From assembly GCA_905182755.1 (NCBI GenBank), contig CAJJCS010000006.1:1-52600 (forward strand): a stretch of DNA of 52,600 nucleotides. The letters are read 5' to 3'. The notes under the pieces are model-generated. The model saw nothing but the letters and a program-made list of their open reading frames with translations. It had not been told where the DNA came from and searched no databases. Both the position numbers and the translations under genes were made by a program. Shown piece after piece: positions 13,186-22,354 of this stretch (positions are counted from its first letter, which is position 1; each line of letters opens with the position of its first letter). This DNA is from Aequorivita sp. HC6-5. GTDB lineage: Bacteria; Bacteroidota; Bacteroidia; Flavobacteriales; Flavobacteriaceae.

Positions 13186-13574
13186 GGAATATTAACTTTA
13201 GTAACCGTTCCTTTTTTAACTAGGTTCTCTTGGTTTTGCTTTTTAACCACCATCTGGAATTCAAAAAGATAGGTGTTTTCTGTGGTGCTTAGAATTTTAA
13301 AATGCACCGCTTGTTGATCGTAGGTGTTTTTTGGATTTAGTTTACGCATGATATACTCGCAATTATTAATCCAACGTACAGAGAAGGTGTCTGTAACTCC
13401 TTTATAGGTTTCAATAGCGATACTGTCATTGCGCACAAAGGTGGAGCTTACAAGTTCTGTGCCCACAAGTTGTTGGAATGTAAAGGTCCCTGTTTTAAAA
13501 TCTTCACAACTTCGCTCTACATTGTAACAACTACAACATAATAAGGAGCAAAGAAGATAATAAAAATAACGCAT
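13182..13574 (-). CDS. Small lipoprotein of unknown function
   Basis: The protein has 130 residues. It begins [20 protein letters not shown], a short hydrophobic signal ending in a cysteine cluster that fits a lipobox. The rest contains [13 protein letters not shown] and [17 protein letters not shown]. From memory, similar small flavobacterial proteins sit close to parC and have been named DNA topoisomerase IV in databases by neighbourhood; nothing in this sequence supports a topoisomerase role. It lies between the XRE regulator (46 bases upstream) and the methyltransferase (4-base overlap), so all three probably form one transcript. Confidence 0.75.
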   Translation of the reverse strand: MRYFYYLLCSLLCCSCYNVERSCEDFKTGTFTFQQLVGTELVSSTFVRNDSIAIETYKGVTDTFSVRWINNCEYIMRKLNPKNTYDQQAVHFKILSTTENTYLFEFQMVVKKQNQENLVKKGTVTKVNIP

Positions 13575-13620
13575 TGTGTTTTTTTACAAAGTTCGGCAAT
13601 TAACTTTAAAATATAAGCTA

Positions 13621-14025
13621 TTAAGAGTTATTGTATTGCTTGAAAGTACCATCCTTATAGCATAGTATAATACGCTCTATAGCAGATGTATTTGAGTTTT
13701 TTAGTGCCATATTTTCAAATACGCTGTTTTCAGCTTCCACACCAGGTAGTGTGTTTTGTTTACTTGTTGTCTTAATTTGAGTGTTTACTTTGTTTAATGG
13801 AGTAGGGAAGGACCCTTTTCCGTACAACAGCCAATACAAATCTACCTCTGGATAGGTTTGAAGTACTTTCATAACAAATTCTAAACTAGGTTTATTTCTA
13901 CCAGAGAGTAAATGAGAAATGGTAGATCTGTTAAATGCTATTTTTTCTGAAAACGATGTAGCAGTAACTCCATAGAAATCTAGAATTTTTTGCAGTCTTT
14001 TAGAAAAATTTGAAGTGTTTACCAT
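13621..14025 (-). CDS. XRE-family (Cro/CI-like) transcriptional regulator
   Basis: Residues about 8-65 form a helix-turn-helix of the Cro/C1 type: FSKRLQKILDFYGVTATSFSEKIAFNRSTISHLLSGRNKPS, seen here in overlapping pieces as SFSEKIAFNRSTISHLL and GRNKPSLEFV. The WLLYGKGSFP that follows is common in small Bacteroidota regulators. The C-terminal half is low in complexity and may mediate dimerisation. The upstream region contains two TTACA-NN-TGTAA palindromes, one beside its own start and one in the promoter of the divergent M14 peptidase gene. This suggests autoregulation and control of the neighbour. Confidence 0.85.
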   Translation of the reverse strand: MVNTSNFSKRLQKILDFYGVTATSFSEKIAFNRSTISHLLSGRNKPSLEFVMKVLQTYPEVDLYWLLYGKGSFPTPLNKVNTQIKTTSKQNTLPGVEAENSVFENMALKNSNTSAIERIILCYKDGTFKQYNNS

Positions 14026-14052
14026 TGTAACCTTTGTAAAACAAATAATATG

Positions 14053-14064
14053 TTACAAATGTAA
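14053..14064. promoter_or_regulatory. Candidate operator 1 beside the XRE regulator
   Basis: TTACA-AA-TGTAA at 14053-14064 is a perfect palindrome with a two-base centre. It lies 28 bases upstream of the regulator start. Nearby TTGTAACC and TTTGTAAAAC look like further half-sites. Confidence 0.5.
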
Positions 14065-14252
14065 TTTATACCTCTTAAAATAACAAGTTAATTGATGTAT
14101 ATTACTATTTTAATTTAACTATAGCTTTATATAAATGTATATAAATTGCTGAAATAGTGTAATTTAGTTAAATTAAAGTATATATCCGTGATATGCACAC
14201 GCAAAAGCAAGTGATTTGTTTACAAATGGCACCTATTTTAAAAGCACATCTT

Positions 14253-14268
14253 GTTTACACATGTAAAC
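14253..14268. promoter_or_regulatory. Candidate operator 2 in the M14 peptidase promoter
   Basis: GTTTACA-CA-TGTAAAC at 14253-14268 is a 7+7 bp palindrome with the same TTACA-NN-TGTAA core as the site at 14053. It covers the position of the -33 box for the -7 element at 14280, where a bound regulator would block the promoter. A further half-site GTTTACA is at 14218-14224. Confidence 0.55.
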
Positions 14269-14279
14269 TTAGGTTTGAT

Positions 14280-14287
14280 TACTTTTG
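14280..14287 (+). promoter_or_regulatory. Promoter -7 box of the M14 peptidase gene
   Basis: TACTTTTG matches TAnnTTTG. Transcription would start near 14294, about a dozen bases before the start codon at 14306. No clean TTTG -33 box is present; that region is occupied by the palindrome at 14253-14268. Confidence 0.55.
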
Positions 14288-14305
14288 TAATTATACACTT
14301 GTACA

Positions 14306-15440
14306 ATGCAAATTACTTCTTGGTATACACGCAATTTTGAAGACCGTTTAAAGGGGCGTTACATTACCATTAACCACATCCTACCCATATTAGACCACTA
14401 CAGAGAAGTTTTCAATGTATCTGTAGCAGGATTTTCTGAAAATGGAGTAGAGATTCCTCTAGTTAGCTTTGGTCAAGGGGAGTAAAAAAGTGCTTATTTG
14501 GTCACAAATGCACGGCAATGAGAGCACTACAACAAAGGCTTTGTTTGATTTTTTTAAGTTCATCACTTCAAACAAGCAAGTAACAAAGGATCTGCTTTCA
14601 AAACATACATTTTATGTGCTTCCAATGTTAAATCCAGATGGAGCAGCCTTGTATACTCGTGAAAATGCAAACGGTGTTGATTTAAACAGAGATGCCCAGG
14701 CGCTTTCACAGCGAGAGAGTAAGGTGTTAAGATCTATTTTTGATGCCCTGCAGCCAGATTTATGTTTAAACATGCACGATCAGCGCAGTATATTCGGGAT
14801 TAAGGGTCCAAAACCAGCGACACTATCTTTTTTGGCACCCTCTGCAGATATTTTAAAAACTATAACACCTGCAAGAGAGGTAGCGATGGGGCTTATTGTT
14901 AAAATGAAAAACTATATTAAAGCCCATCACCATAATCAAATAGGACGTTTTGATGACTCATACAATCAAAATTGTGTGGGTGATAGTTTCACCAGTAGTG
15001 GTGTACCAACAATTTTGTTTGAAGCAGGACATTTTAAGGATGATTATAGCCGTGAGCAGTCTAGATCATTCGTGTTTTACGCCCTAATTGCACTATTTGA
15101 CCTAGATGCAGCCTCTCAAAACAATAGCGTAGACTACAAAGAGTATTTTAATATCCCTGAAAATCAAAAAATATATAAAGATGTAGTTTTGTATAACGTT
15201 CGTGTTGATGGAGAAGATACTCTGCAGACTATTAGCTTTCAATACAAAGAAATAATACATGACCAAAACATTGTGTTTGAGCTATACTTTGATGCTGTAG
15301 AGGTAGATAAAGATGTCTTTGGTCACCAATACTTTGATTTACAGGGCGGAAAGGTATTAGTGAATTCTCACCAAAATATCGTTATCGATAAAAAAATATC
15401 AACGATTTTTGATATTAATCGAAATTTAATGTTGATTTAA
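14306..15440 (+). CDS. M14-family zinc carboxypeptidase (one frameshift)
   Basis: This is a zinc-dependent carboxypeptidase of family M14. The zinc site is visible as MHGNES (His and Glu) and the later NMHDQR (His). NPDGA, NRDAQALS and the catalytic glutamate in LFEAGHF are also present. The true start is the ATG at 14306 (MQITSWYTRNFEDRL). The frame breaks in the GGGG run at 14476-14479, where one G too many turns FGQGSKKVLIW into a stop. With one G removed the protein is 377 residues. There is no signal peptide, so it probably acts in the cytoplasm. It is divergent from the XRE regulator, and an Lrp/AsnC regulator follows 59 bases downstream. Confidence 0.85.
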
Positions 15441-15474
15441 CATTGAAATATGTTTTTATTTTAATTTAGGATAT

Positions 15475-15482
15475 TATCTTTG
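15475..15482 (+). promoter_or_regulatory. Promoter -7 box of the Lrp/AsnC gene
   Basis: TATCTTTG matches TAnnTTTG and lies 17 bases before the ATG at 15500, giving a short leader. I see no clear TTTG at the expected -33 position. Confidence 0.5.
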
Positions 15483-15499
15483 TGGTTAAATTATACCAC

Positions 15500-15976
15500 A
15501 TGAAGTTTAAATTAGACGCTACAGATCAAAGCATTTTAGATATGCTTATTGAAAACACAAGAACTCCCTTTACAGATATTGCCAAAAAACATGGTATTTC
15601 TGCAGGAACGGTACATGTTCGTGTTAAAAAAATGGAGGAGGCTGGAATTATTACCGGGTCTTCACTTCGCCTAGACTACAACAAGTTAGGGTATTCTTTT
15701 ATAGCGTATGTTGGTATTTATCTGCAGAAAACATCTCAAACGCAGTTTGTACTTGAAAGAATCAATGAAATCCCATATGTTACTGTAGCCCATGTAACTA
15801 CTGGGAAATTCAACATTTTTTGTAAAATAAGAGCAAAGAATACAACCCATGCAAAAGAAATCATATACAAATTAGATGACATAGAAGGAGTTACTAGAAC
15901 AGAGACGATGATTTCATTAGAGGAAAGCATCAATGACAAAAAAAGACTCATGCATTCTATATTTAGAGCATTGTAA
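15500..15976 (+). CDS. Lrp/AsnC-family transcriptional regulator
   Basis: These regulators sense amino acids through a RAM domain and bind DNA through an N-terminal winged helix. I chose the ATG at 15500 (MKFKLDATDQSILDMLIENT) because it gives the standard N-terminus and fits the -7 box at 15475. Residues 1-60 hold the helix-turn-helix (FTDIAKKHGISAGTVHVRVKKMEEAGII). Residues about 75-150 form the RAM domain with the usual AHVTTGKFNIFCKI. The length is 158 residues. The effector is unknown. The gene ends with a strong terminator that also serves the convergent aroB. Confidence 0.92.
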   Translation: MKFKLDATDQSILDMLIENTRTPFTDIAKKHGISAGTVHVRVKKMEEAGIITGSSLRLDYNKLGYSFIAYVGIYLQKTSQTQFVLERINEIPYVTVAHVTTGKFNIFCKIRAKNTTHAKEIIYKLDDIEGVTRTETMISLEESINDKKRLMHSIFRAL

Positions 15977-15995
15977 CAAACGATAACATATATTT

Positions 15996-16030
15996 AAAAC
16001 CCCCACTATTACAAATAGTGGGGGTTTTTG
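15996..16030. terminator. Bidirectional terminator between the Lrp gene and aroB
   Basis: The arms AAAACCCCCACTATT (15996-16010) and AATAGTGGGGGTTTT (16014-16028) form a 15-bp stem with a three-base loop. An A run on one side and a T run on the other allow termination of both convergent genes. Confidence 0.92.
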
Positions 16031-16052
16031 TTTACAGCTTTTATGTAGTAAT

Positions 16053-17126
16053 TTAAAATTCTTTATAGTAGTCAAAAGCCTCCTTAATTAGGGAGTTGGA
16101 AACTTCTTTATTGATGTGAGTCTTGCCAAAGTCTTCTAGCAGTACAAATAATGTAGCTCCTGCTTTGTTCTTTTTGTCGTGTTTTAAAAGCGCAATGATT
16201 GATTCTATATCCTGCTTGTTAAATGTCTGCTTTTTAAAACTAGTTAATATAAATGCAGTAACAGACGCTAGCTTGTTTTTATCAAACCCAACTAGAGTAC
16301 TTGAGATGTAAGTGGCTAAAACAATACCAATTGCAACGGCTTCACCGTGAAGAAGTGTTGGCCTACTTTTACTCTCTAGGCAATAAGATTCAATGGCATG
16401 ACCAAGGGTATGTCCGAAATTTAGTACTTTTCTTGCACCCAATTCTTTAGGGTCTTGTGTAACAATATTGTTTTTAATCTCTATAGATTTCCAGATTAAG
16501 TTATGGGTGTTTTTTAGATTTGTGATATCAAAACCTTGAAGCTGTTCCCAATAGTCTTTGCTGTCTATAAGGGCGTGTTTTAACATTTCAGCAAATCCAG
16601 AGGTGATTTCTTGTTTTGGTAATGTGTTTAAAAAAGTAGGATCAACAATCACAAAACGAGGATTATTAACGACACCTATCTGATTTTTAAGCATCCCTAA
16701 ATCAACCCCGTTTTTACCCCCTATGGATGCGTCAACCATTGCTAGTAGTGATGTAGGGATGTTTATAAACTCAATTCCTCTTTTAAATGTAGAGGCAACA
16801 AAGCCCCCTAAATCTGTTACAACACCACCACCAAGGTTAATGAGCAGGCTACTTCTGTCTGCACCTTTTTCTGACAATGTTGTCCATATATCCATACAGG
16901 TATGAATTGTTTTATTTTTCTCGCCACTGGGCATAATAATAGTTTCAACAGGGGTGTTTATACCAGATTTTTTTACAAATAGCTCGTGACAATGCTCATG
17001 AGTATTGGTGTCTACTAATATAAAAATCTTAGTTGGATTTAATTTCTCAATACCAGTGCGTAACAATGACCATGGGTTATCATTGCAGTAAATGGCTGTA
17101 TGTTGAGTCACAATCTGTTTTTCCAT
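16053..17126 (-). CDS. aroB: 3-dehydroquinate synthase
   Basis: AroB converts DAHP into 3-dehydroquinate, the second step of the shikimate pathway; aroC (30706) acts later in the same pathway. The 357-residue protein shows the nucleotide-binding segment GGGVVTDLGGFVASTFKRG and MVDASIGGKNGVD. The metal ligands lie in SGFAEMLKHALI (Glu), LNFGHTLGHAIE (His) and LLHGEAVAIG (His). A -7 box on the minus strand at 17186-17193 can drive it. It is divergent from the proline dehydrogenase gene. Confidence 0.96.
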   Translation of the reverse strand: MEKQIVTQHTAIYCNDNPWSLLRTGIEKLNPTKIFILVDTNTHEHCHELFVKKSGINTPVETIIMPSGEKNKTIHTCMDIWTTLSEKGADRSSLLINLGGGVVTDLGGFVASTFKRGIEFINIPTSLLAMVDASIGGKNGVDLGMLKNQIGVVNNPRFVIVDPTFLNTLPKQEITSGFAEMLKHALIDSKDYWEQLQGFDITNLKNTHNLIWKSIEIKNNIVTQDPKELGARKVLNFGHTLGHAIESYCLESKSRPTLLHGEAVAIGIVLATYISSTLVGFDKNKLASVTAFILTSFKKQTFNKQDIESIIALLKHDKKNKAGATLFVLLEDFGKTHINKEVSNSLIKEAFDYYKEF

Positions 17127-17185
17127 AGTAGTGAGTGTATTATCAGTTTCTATAATTTTTGCTGTTTTACGCGTTATAAATTATT

Positions 17186-17193
17186 CAAACTTA
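17186..17193 (-). promoter_or_regulatory. Promoter -7 box of aroB
   Basis: Read on the minus strand, this is TAAGTTTG, a match to TAnnTTTG. It lies about 60 bases upstream of the aroB start. The -33 box is not obvious. Confidence 0.4.
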
Positions 17194-17240
17194 GAATAAC
17201 AAAATTATAGCATTGTATTTCAACGACCATCAAAACTAAC

Positions 17241-17248
17241 TATATTTG
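17241..17248 (+). promoter_or_regulatory. Promoter -7 box of the proline dehydrogenase gene
   Basis: TATATTTG is a perfect TAnnTTTG, 17 bases before the ATG at 17266. The nearest upstream TTG (17213-17215) is 25 bases away, so the -33 box is weak. Confidence 0.5.
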
Positions 17249-17265
17249 TACGAGAAATTTTTATT

Positions 17266-18439
17266 ATGGCCTTAAACACTCTTTTTGACAACACACAAAC
17301 TGCATTTAAATTAAAAAGTGACTCAGAGTTAGAGCGTGCTTATTTTTTATTTAAAATGATTTCTAAAGAGCCTTTGGTAAAAATAGGAACGGTAGCTACA
17401 AAAGTTGCTCTGAATCTTAATTTACCAGTAGAAGGGCTAATACGCTCAACGGTGTTTGACCATTTTTGTGGTGGGGTAAATGAAAAAGATTGCATGGGGG
17501 TTGTTGATAATTTATATAGTGCTAAGGTAAGCTCTGTTTTAGATTATTCTGTAGAAGGAAAACAAGAAAATGCTCAATTTGATGCCACCATGCAAAAGGT
17601 ACTAGAGCTTACTGAGTTTGCCAAAAACAAAGATGCAATGCCATTTTCTGTATTTAAACCCACTGGTTTTGGTCGTTTTGAAATTTGGAGAAAACTTTCA
17701 GAAAATGAGCCATTAACCACCCAGGAAAAAGGGGAGTGGCGGTCTATACAAGATAGGTATGAAACGGTTTGTAAAACAGCTCATAGTTGTGATATTTCTT
17801 TACTTATAGATGGAGAAGAGTCTTGGATGCAAGATGCGGCAGATGATCTATGCCAGGCTATGATGGCCAAATACAATACAGAGAAAGCCATTGTCTTTAA
17901 TACACTACAATGTTATCGTTGGGACCGTTTAGACTATTTAAAAGAGCAGCATGCAAAAGCCGTAGCGGGTAATTATAAATTAGGCTTTAAGGTTGTTAGG
18001 GGAGCCTACATGGAAAAAGAAAATACTCGTGCCCAAGAAAAAGGATATCCAACACCTATTTGCGAAAGCAAACAAGCTACTGACACCCATTTTAACGCTG
18101 TTATGGAGTATATACTAGACAATCTAGAGGATATCTCTTTATTTATTGGGACCCACAATGAGGAAAGTAGTTATATGGCCCTAGAGATACTCAAAATCCA
18201 AAGCTCTACAAAAAAACGACACCAGAGTATGGTTTGGACAATTATATGGCATGAGCGATCATATAAGCTACAATCTAGCTGCTCAAGGTTACAATGTTGC
18301 AAAATACATTCCTTTTGGACCTGTAAAGGATGTTATGCCCTATTTAATTCGTAGGGCTGAAGAGAATACTTCTGTCGCTGGGCAAACCAGTAGAGAGCTA
18401 ACGTTACTCAAAAAAGAGAAAACCAGAAGAAAATCCTAA
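17266..18439 (+). CDS. Proline dehydrogenase (frame broken by two base losses)
   Basis: This FAD enzyme oxidises proline to pyrroline-5-carboxylate. The monofunctional protein is a TIM barrel, with KPTGFGRFEIWRKLS, LLIDGEESWMQ, FNTLQCYRWDR and FKVVRGAYMEKE early on. The C-terminal FGQLYGMSDHISYNLA, YIPFGPVKDVMPYLIRRAEENTSV is a strong family signature. Between about 18190 and 18205 the frame changes by two. The observed LEILKIQSSTKK would read LEILKNPKALQKN if CAAAATCC had one more A and CCAAAGC one more A. With both restored the protein has 391 residues, as expected. It is convergent with rlmF, with only seven bases between the stops. Confidence 0.88.
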
Positions 18440-18446
18440 ATAGGTG

Positions 18447-19355
18447 TTAAACCTCTGTAAGGTTTTGGTCTTCAAAACTCCAAGCGAGCATCCTGCTATT
18501 TTTGTTACCTATATGCATCACCACTGTTTTATGACTTGCTTTTGCTTTGTCTAATTGTTTGTATAGTTTGTTTAGGTGCTCTTTATTTGAAACTAGTGTT
18601 GTAAAAACACCCACTTGATGTTTGTGTTTTAAACTCTGTTTAATCATTCTTTTTATAAAAAGAGCCTCACCGCCGTTACACCAAAGCTCATTTGCTTTTC
18701 CGCCAAAATTTTGCACCAGCTCTTGTCTAAAAGCGTAATCTTTATCTTTTGATATGTTAGCTAGTTTGCGCATGGTTCCTTTGTTTGCCTCAATCTCGCT
18801 TGTATGAAATGGCGGGTTACATATGGTAACATCAAAATACTCATCTTCTTTTATAATACCAGTAAAAATATTTGCATTATCTTTTTGATGTCTTATTTCA
18901 ATATTGTTTTTTAATCCCTTTGTTGCTGCAACAATTTCTTTGGCAGAAGCAACAGCATCACTATGTATATCTGCACCTACCATTTGCCAATTAAAAAGTT
19001 GGGCTCCTATAATAGGGTAGATGCAGTTTGCACCTGCTCCTATATCTAAGACCCTATAGCTTGTATTGTCATTACTTTCAGGTGAGTGCTCATCAAGCAA
19101 TGTTTTAACATGGCATAAGTAATCTGCCCTTCCAGGTACTGCAGGACATAAATGCCCGATAGGCAGCTGATAATGATCTAGTTTGTAATGTTGTAATAAC
19201 AACGCTTTATTTAGCTGAAATACCCCTTTTGGATTTGCAAAATCAATCGTTTGAATTTCATGCTCGTTGGTAAACACAAACGCTTCCAATTCTTCATTGG
19301 CTTGGATTAGCAACTCAAAGTTGTAAGGGTTTCTGTGTGGGTTTTGTAAATGCAT
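18447..19355 (-). CDS. rlmF: 23S rRNA (adenine1618-N6)-methyltransferase RlmF
   Basis: RlmF methylates A1618 of 23S rRNA with SAM. The 302-residue protein begins MHLQNPHRNPYNFELLIQAN and has the family segments IDFANPKGVFQLNKALL and CPAVPGRADYLCH. The SAM motif DIGAGANCIYPIIG and the N6-adenine catalytic motif NPPF (ICNPPFHTSE) are present. The length is typical. Confidence 0.93.
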   Translation of the reverse strand: MHLQNPHRNPYNFELLIQANEELEAFVFTNEHEIQTIDFANPKGVFQLNKALLLQHYKLDHYQLPIGHLCPAVPGRADYLCHVKTLLDEHSPESNDNTSYRVLDIGAGANCIYPIIGAQLFNWQMVGADIHSDAVASAKEIVAATKGLKNNIEIRHQKDNANIFTGIIKEDEYFDVTICNPPFHTSEIEANKGTMRKLANISKDKDYAFRQELVQNFGGKANELWCNGGEALFIKRMIKQSLKHKHQVGVFTTLVSNKEHLNKLYKQLDKAKASHKTVVMHIGNKNSRMLAWSFEDQNLTEV

Positions 19356-19384
19356 TGTTTTTTATTTGACTTTTTATAATGGTA

Positions 19385-19416
19385 CAAAAAATTGCCCATA
19401 GATAACACAATGGGCT
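19385..19416 (-). terminator. Probable terminator of the M23-receptor-DUF4258 operon
   Basis: On the minus strand the arms GCCCAT and ATGGGC (plus-strand 19394-19399 and 19410-19415) form a short stem followed by AATTTTTTG. It lies downstream of the DUF4258-like gene. Confidence 0.5.
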
Positions 19417-19506
19417 AGTTTATTATATATTTTCCTGACTAATAAGTGTATTTCTTTTAATTAGATATTAACCTTGCCTGACAACAATCTAAAGCTTGAA
19501 GCCCTG

Positions 19507-19878
19507 TTATTGTAATATTATTGAAGTTATTGTAGCAGTTTTGTCACAATTTTGGACCTTCATCTTTAAGTTTGTATTTTCAACAAAGCCTTCAATAACA
19601 TATACCTTACAGGAATCTAATTTTGTATTGCTTTCTCCAAAATTAACATCTCCAAATCTTAGTAAAGAAGATACAGCAGAGGTGTCAAGATTGTTTTGTT
19701 TCAAAGCTTGAAGACTTTGTATAGAGAACACTCTTTGTTTGATTTTAATATTTTTTAAAGTGCGTGCATCTGGACCATAATCACAGCCGGCTTTTTTCCC
19801 GTTTAAAAAGAAAAATAACAGCAGTAGGCCAATGACAAATCCAAAACCATAAAAACCAAATCTTTTTGCAATATGCAT
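19507..19878 (-). CDS. DUF4258-like membrane-anchored protein
   Basis: The 123-residue protein begins with one transmembrane segment (about residues 8-28, GFYGFGFVIGLLLLFFFLNG) and continues with KAGCDYGPDARTLKNIK. I recognise this as the flavobacterial group annotated as DUF4258; its function is unknown. It starts three bases after the TonB-dependent receptor stop, so the two genes are co-transcribed and may act together at the envelope. Confidence 0.7.
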   Translation of the reverse strand: MHIAKRFGFYGFGFVIGLLLLFFFLNGKKAGCDYGPDARTLKNIKIKQRVFSIQSLQALKQNNLDTSAVSSLLRFGDVNFGESNTKLDSCKVYVIEGFVENTNLKMKVQNCDKTATITSIILQ

Positions 19879-19881
19879 CCT

Positions 19882-22345
19882 TTAAAATTTAGCGGTTAAA
19901 CGTACGTTAAAAACCCTTGGTGATAAGTAGTTGGGTATGGAGTATTGTACCTTGGTGTATACATCTCTTACAAATGTATTTGAAATAGAGTTTTGTACAT
20001 CAAAAATGTTGAATATCTCTGCGCCAAGAGTAAGTTCTTTAAAGTATTTAAAAACACCTTCTTCTTTTGGTCTTGTTGCATCAATAAGCACATAAGATAC
20101 TCCCAGATCTACTCTTTTGTAATCTGGCAAGCGTTCTTGAAAATTATAAGGGTCTGCGTAGCTAGGGGAGCCTCCTGGAAGCCCTGTGTTGTATTGCAAG
20201 TTTAAGTACCCTTTTAAATTTGGAACCACCTTGACATAATCTTGAAATAGCATGCCTATTTTTAATCGTTGATCTGTAGGTCTAAAGATGTATCCTTTGT
20301 CGTCTATGTTTTCTTCTGTTTTTAAATACCCAAGACTTATCCAGCTTTCTGTTCCAGGAACAAACTCTCCAGCCAAGCGTAAATCTAACCCATAGGCATA
20401 AGCAACAGCGTTGTTTGAAGCTCTATAACGTATTCTAACATTATCTAGGGTGTAAGGATTTACATCTGTGAGTTTTTTGTAGTACACTTCAGAGTTTAGT
20501 GTAAATGGCCTATCCCACAAATTAAAACTGTAATCATTACCTAGAACAATATGAATAGATTTTTGCGCCTTCACACCAGGTCTTACGGTTCCTGTAGAAT
20601 CTCTTAATTCTCTATAAAAAGGGGGTTGGTGGTATACACCTCCCGAAAGCCTGAAAAGCATATCTCTATCCCAATTTGGTTTAAGACTCACTTGCCCTCT
20701 AGGACTAAATACTGTTTGGGTAGTGCTTTGGATGTCTTGCCCACTCACAGTCCAATTATGTGCTCTTACACCTGCATTTAAGCCAGAGATCACTACTACC
20801 AATAGTTGTTCTTTTACTCCACTGTCCGTAACCACTTAGTCTGTTTATCTGTACATCATTTTGAGCACGTATATTTGTGTAGGGAACAATCTCAGATGTG
20901 AAAGGCTCATAGGGCTGTAAATTCGCGAAATCTACAAGAGGTGGCCTTATAGAGAATCCTGCAGAATCTATAATCTCGTATTCCTGTACGCGGTCTCTGA
21001 TATCTTCATGGGTAAATTTTACACCGTATTCAATTTCATTTTCTCCAATAGTAGCATTCCCTTTATGCTCTAGATTTACAATCAAGGCATCAAGGTTATT
21101 TCTTGCATGTGTGAGTTGAGAGCCAATACCTTCACTAAAGGTAACATCTCCTAGGTTTTCACTTCCAATACTAGTGTCTACCTCTCCTAATCTGTATTGG
21201 GCTAAAATATCAAAGTATTCTTGTTCTTGGGTTTGATATATAGATCCAATAAATTTTGCAGTATAGTTTTGGGAGGCCACGTAGGTTGCTTTCAAGGCTC
21301 CAAAATAGGTATCATACTTATCTTCTTCTTGACCTTCATAAAATACCAAAAGGGCAACAGGGTCTGCAAGGGTTCCAAAATTGGTTTGCCTTGTTAGGGG
21401 TTTATAGCTGTATTTGTTTATGGCAACATTTCCTAAAAAACCTATTTCAAGTTTATTATTAAACTTGTAGCTAAGGTAGGTTTGAGCGTCTAAAAAAGTA
21501 GGTTTAAAATTTGTTTGAGTCTCTTTAGCATTTACAAACAAACTATTGTCTCTATAGCGTAAACCCACAATACCGGTAAACTTTCCATCATCAGAGATAT
21601 CACCTGCAGAAACACTAACTCCAAGTAAACTAGCATCTAGACTTGCTTGCACCTCTGTTGGTTTTCTGTAGGTTATATCTAGTACAGAGGAGAGTTTGTC
21701 ACCAAATTTTGCTTGAAAACCACCCGCAGAGAAATCTACACTAGAGGTAAGGTCATCATTCACAAAACTTAATCCTTCCTGTTGTCCACTCCTAATTAAA
21801 AAAGGCCTGTATACCTCAATTTCATTTACATATACTAAGTTTTCATCATAGTTACCCCCACGAACAGCATACTGAGTACTAAGCTCGTTGTTGCTATTAA
21901 TACCTGGCAATGATGTAAGTAGGCTTGTTACACCACTTATGGCAGAGGGCATTCTTCTTATTGCCTCTGGACTTAGGGTGGTTATTCCCTCCACGCGTTT
22001 GTTTTCTCTTCCTGAGATAACCACTGTTGCAATTTGTTCTATGTCTGTCTTCATGACAGGATTTAATTCATAATCCTCGTTGTTTGATAGGTTTAATGTT
22101 GCTTGTACATTTTTATGACCAATATGGCTATATGTTATTTGCACATTCTCATTGGCGGTAATTTCAATAAGATAATACCCATCTAAATCAGAAATTGCCC
22201 CTGTGTTACCAAAGGTTATGTTTACACTTGGTATTGGCTCATCAAATACATCAAGTATAACACCCCTAACTGTTGCCTTTTGAGCCCAAAGTGCACTAGA
22301 GTATAAAATGGAGAATAATAGTAGAAGTTTAATGTGTGTTTTCAA
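19882..22345 (-). CDS. TonB-dependent receptor with carboxypeptidase-regulatory-like domain (one frameshift)
   Basis: This outer-membrane receptor imports an unknown substrate using TonB energy. A signal peptide (MKTHIKLLLLFSILYSSALWAQ) is followed by a CarboxypepD_reg-like domain (about residues 23-100: RGVILDVFDEPIPSVNITFG). The plug follows (about 105-225: GVTSLLTSLPGINSNNELST, AVRGGNYDENLVYVNEIEVY) and then a beta barrel ending KF. The frame breaks at the TTT of 20777-20779 (AAA on the coding strand). With two bases the reading is SSDLWLNAGVRAHNW and the protein is 820 residues. It starts nine bases after the M23 peptidase stop and lies three bases before the DUF4258-like gene. No SusD partner is present. 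Confidence 0.87.
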
Positions 22346-22354
22346 AAGCGAATA

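Noticed and set aside
13182..13574. Naming the small lipoprotein as a DNA topoisomerase IV protein
   Set aside because: It has no topoisomerase motif; the name would come only from its distance to parC.
13621..14025. The XRE regulator as a remnant of a prophage or toxin-antitoxin pair
   Set aside because: No toxin, integrase or phage gene is adjacent, and the neighbours are ordinary metabolic genes.
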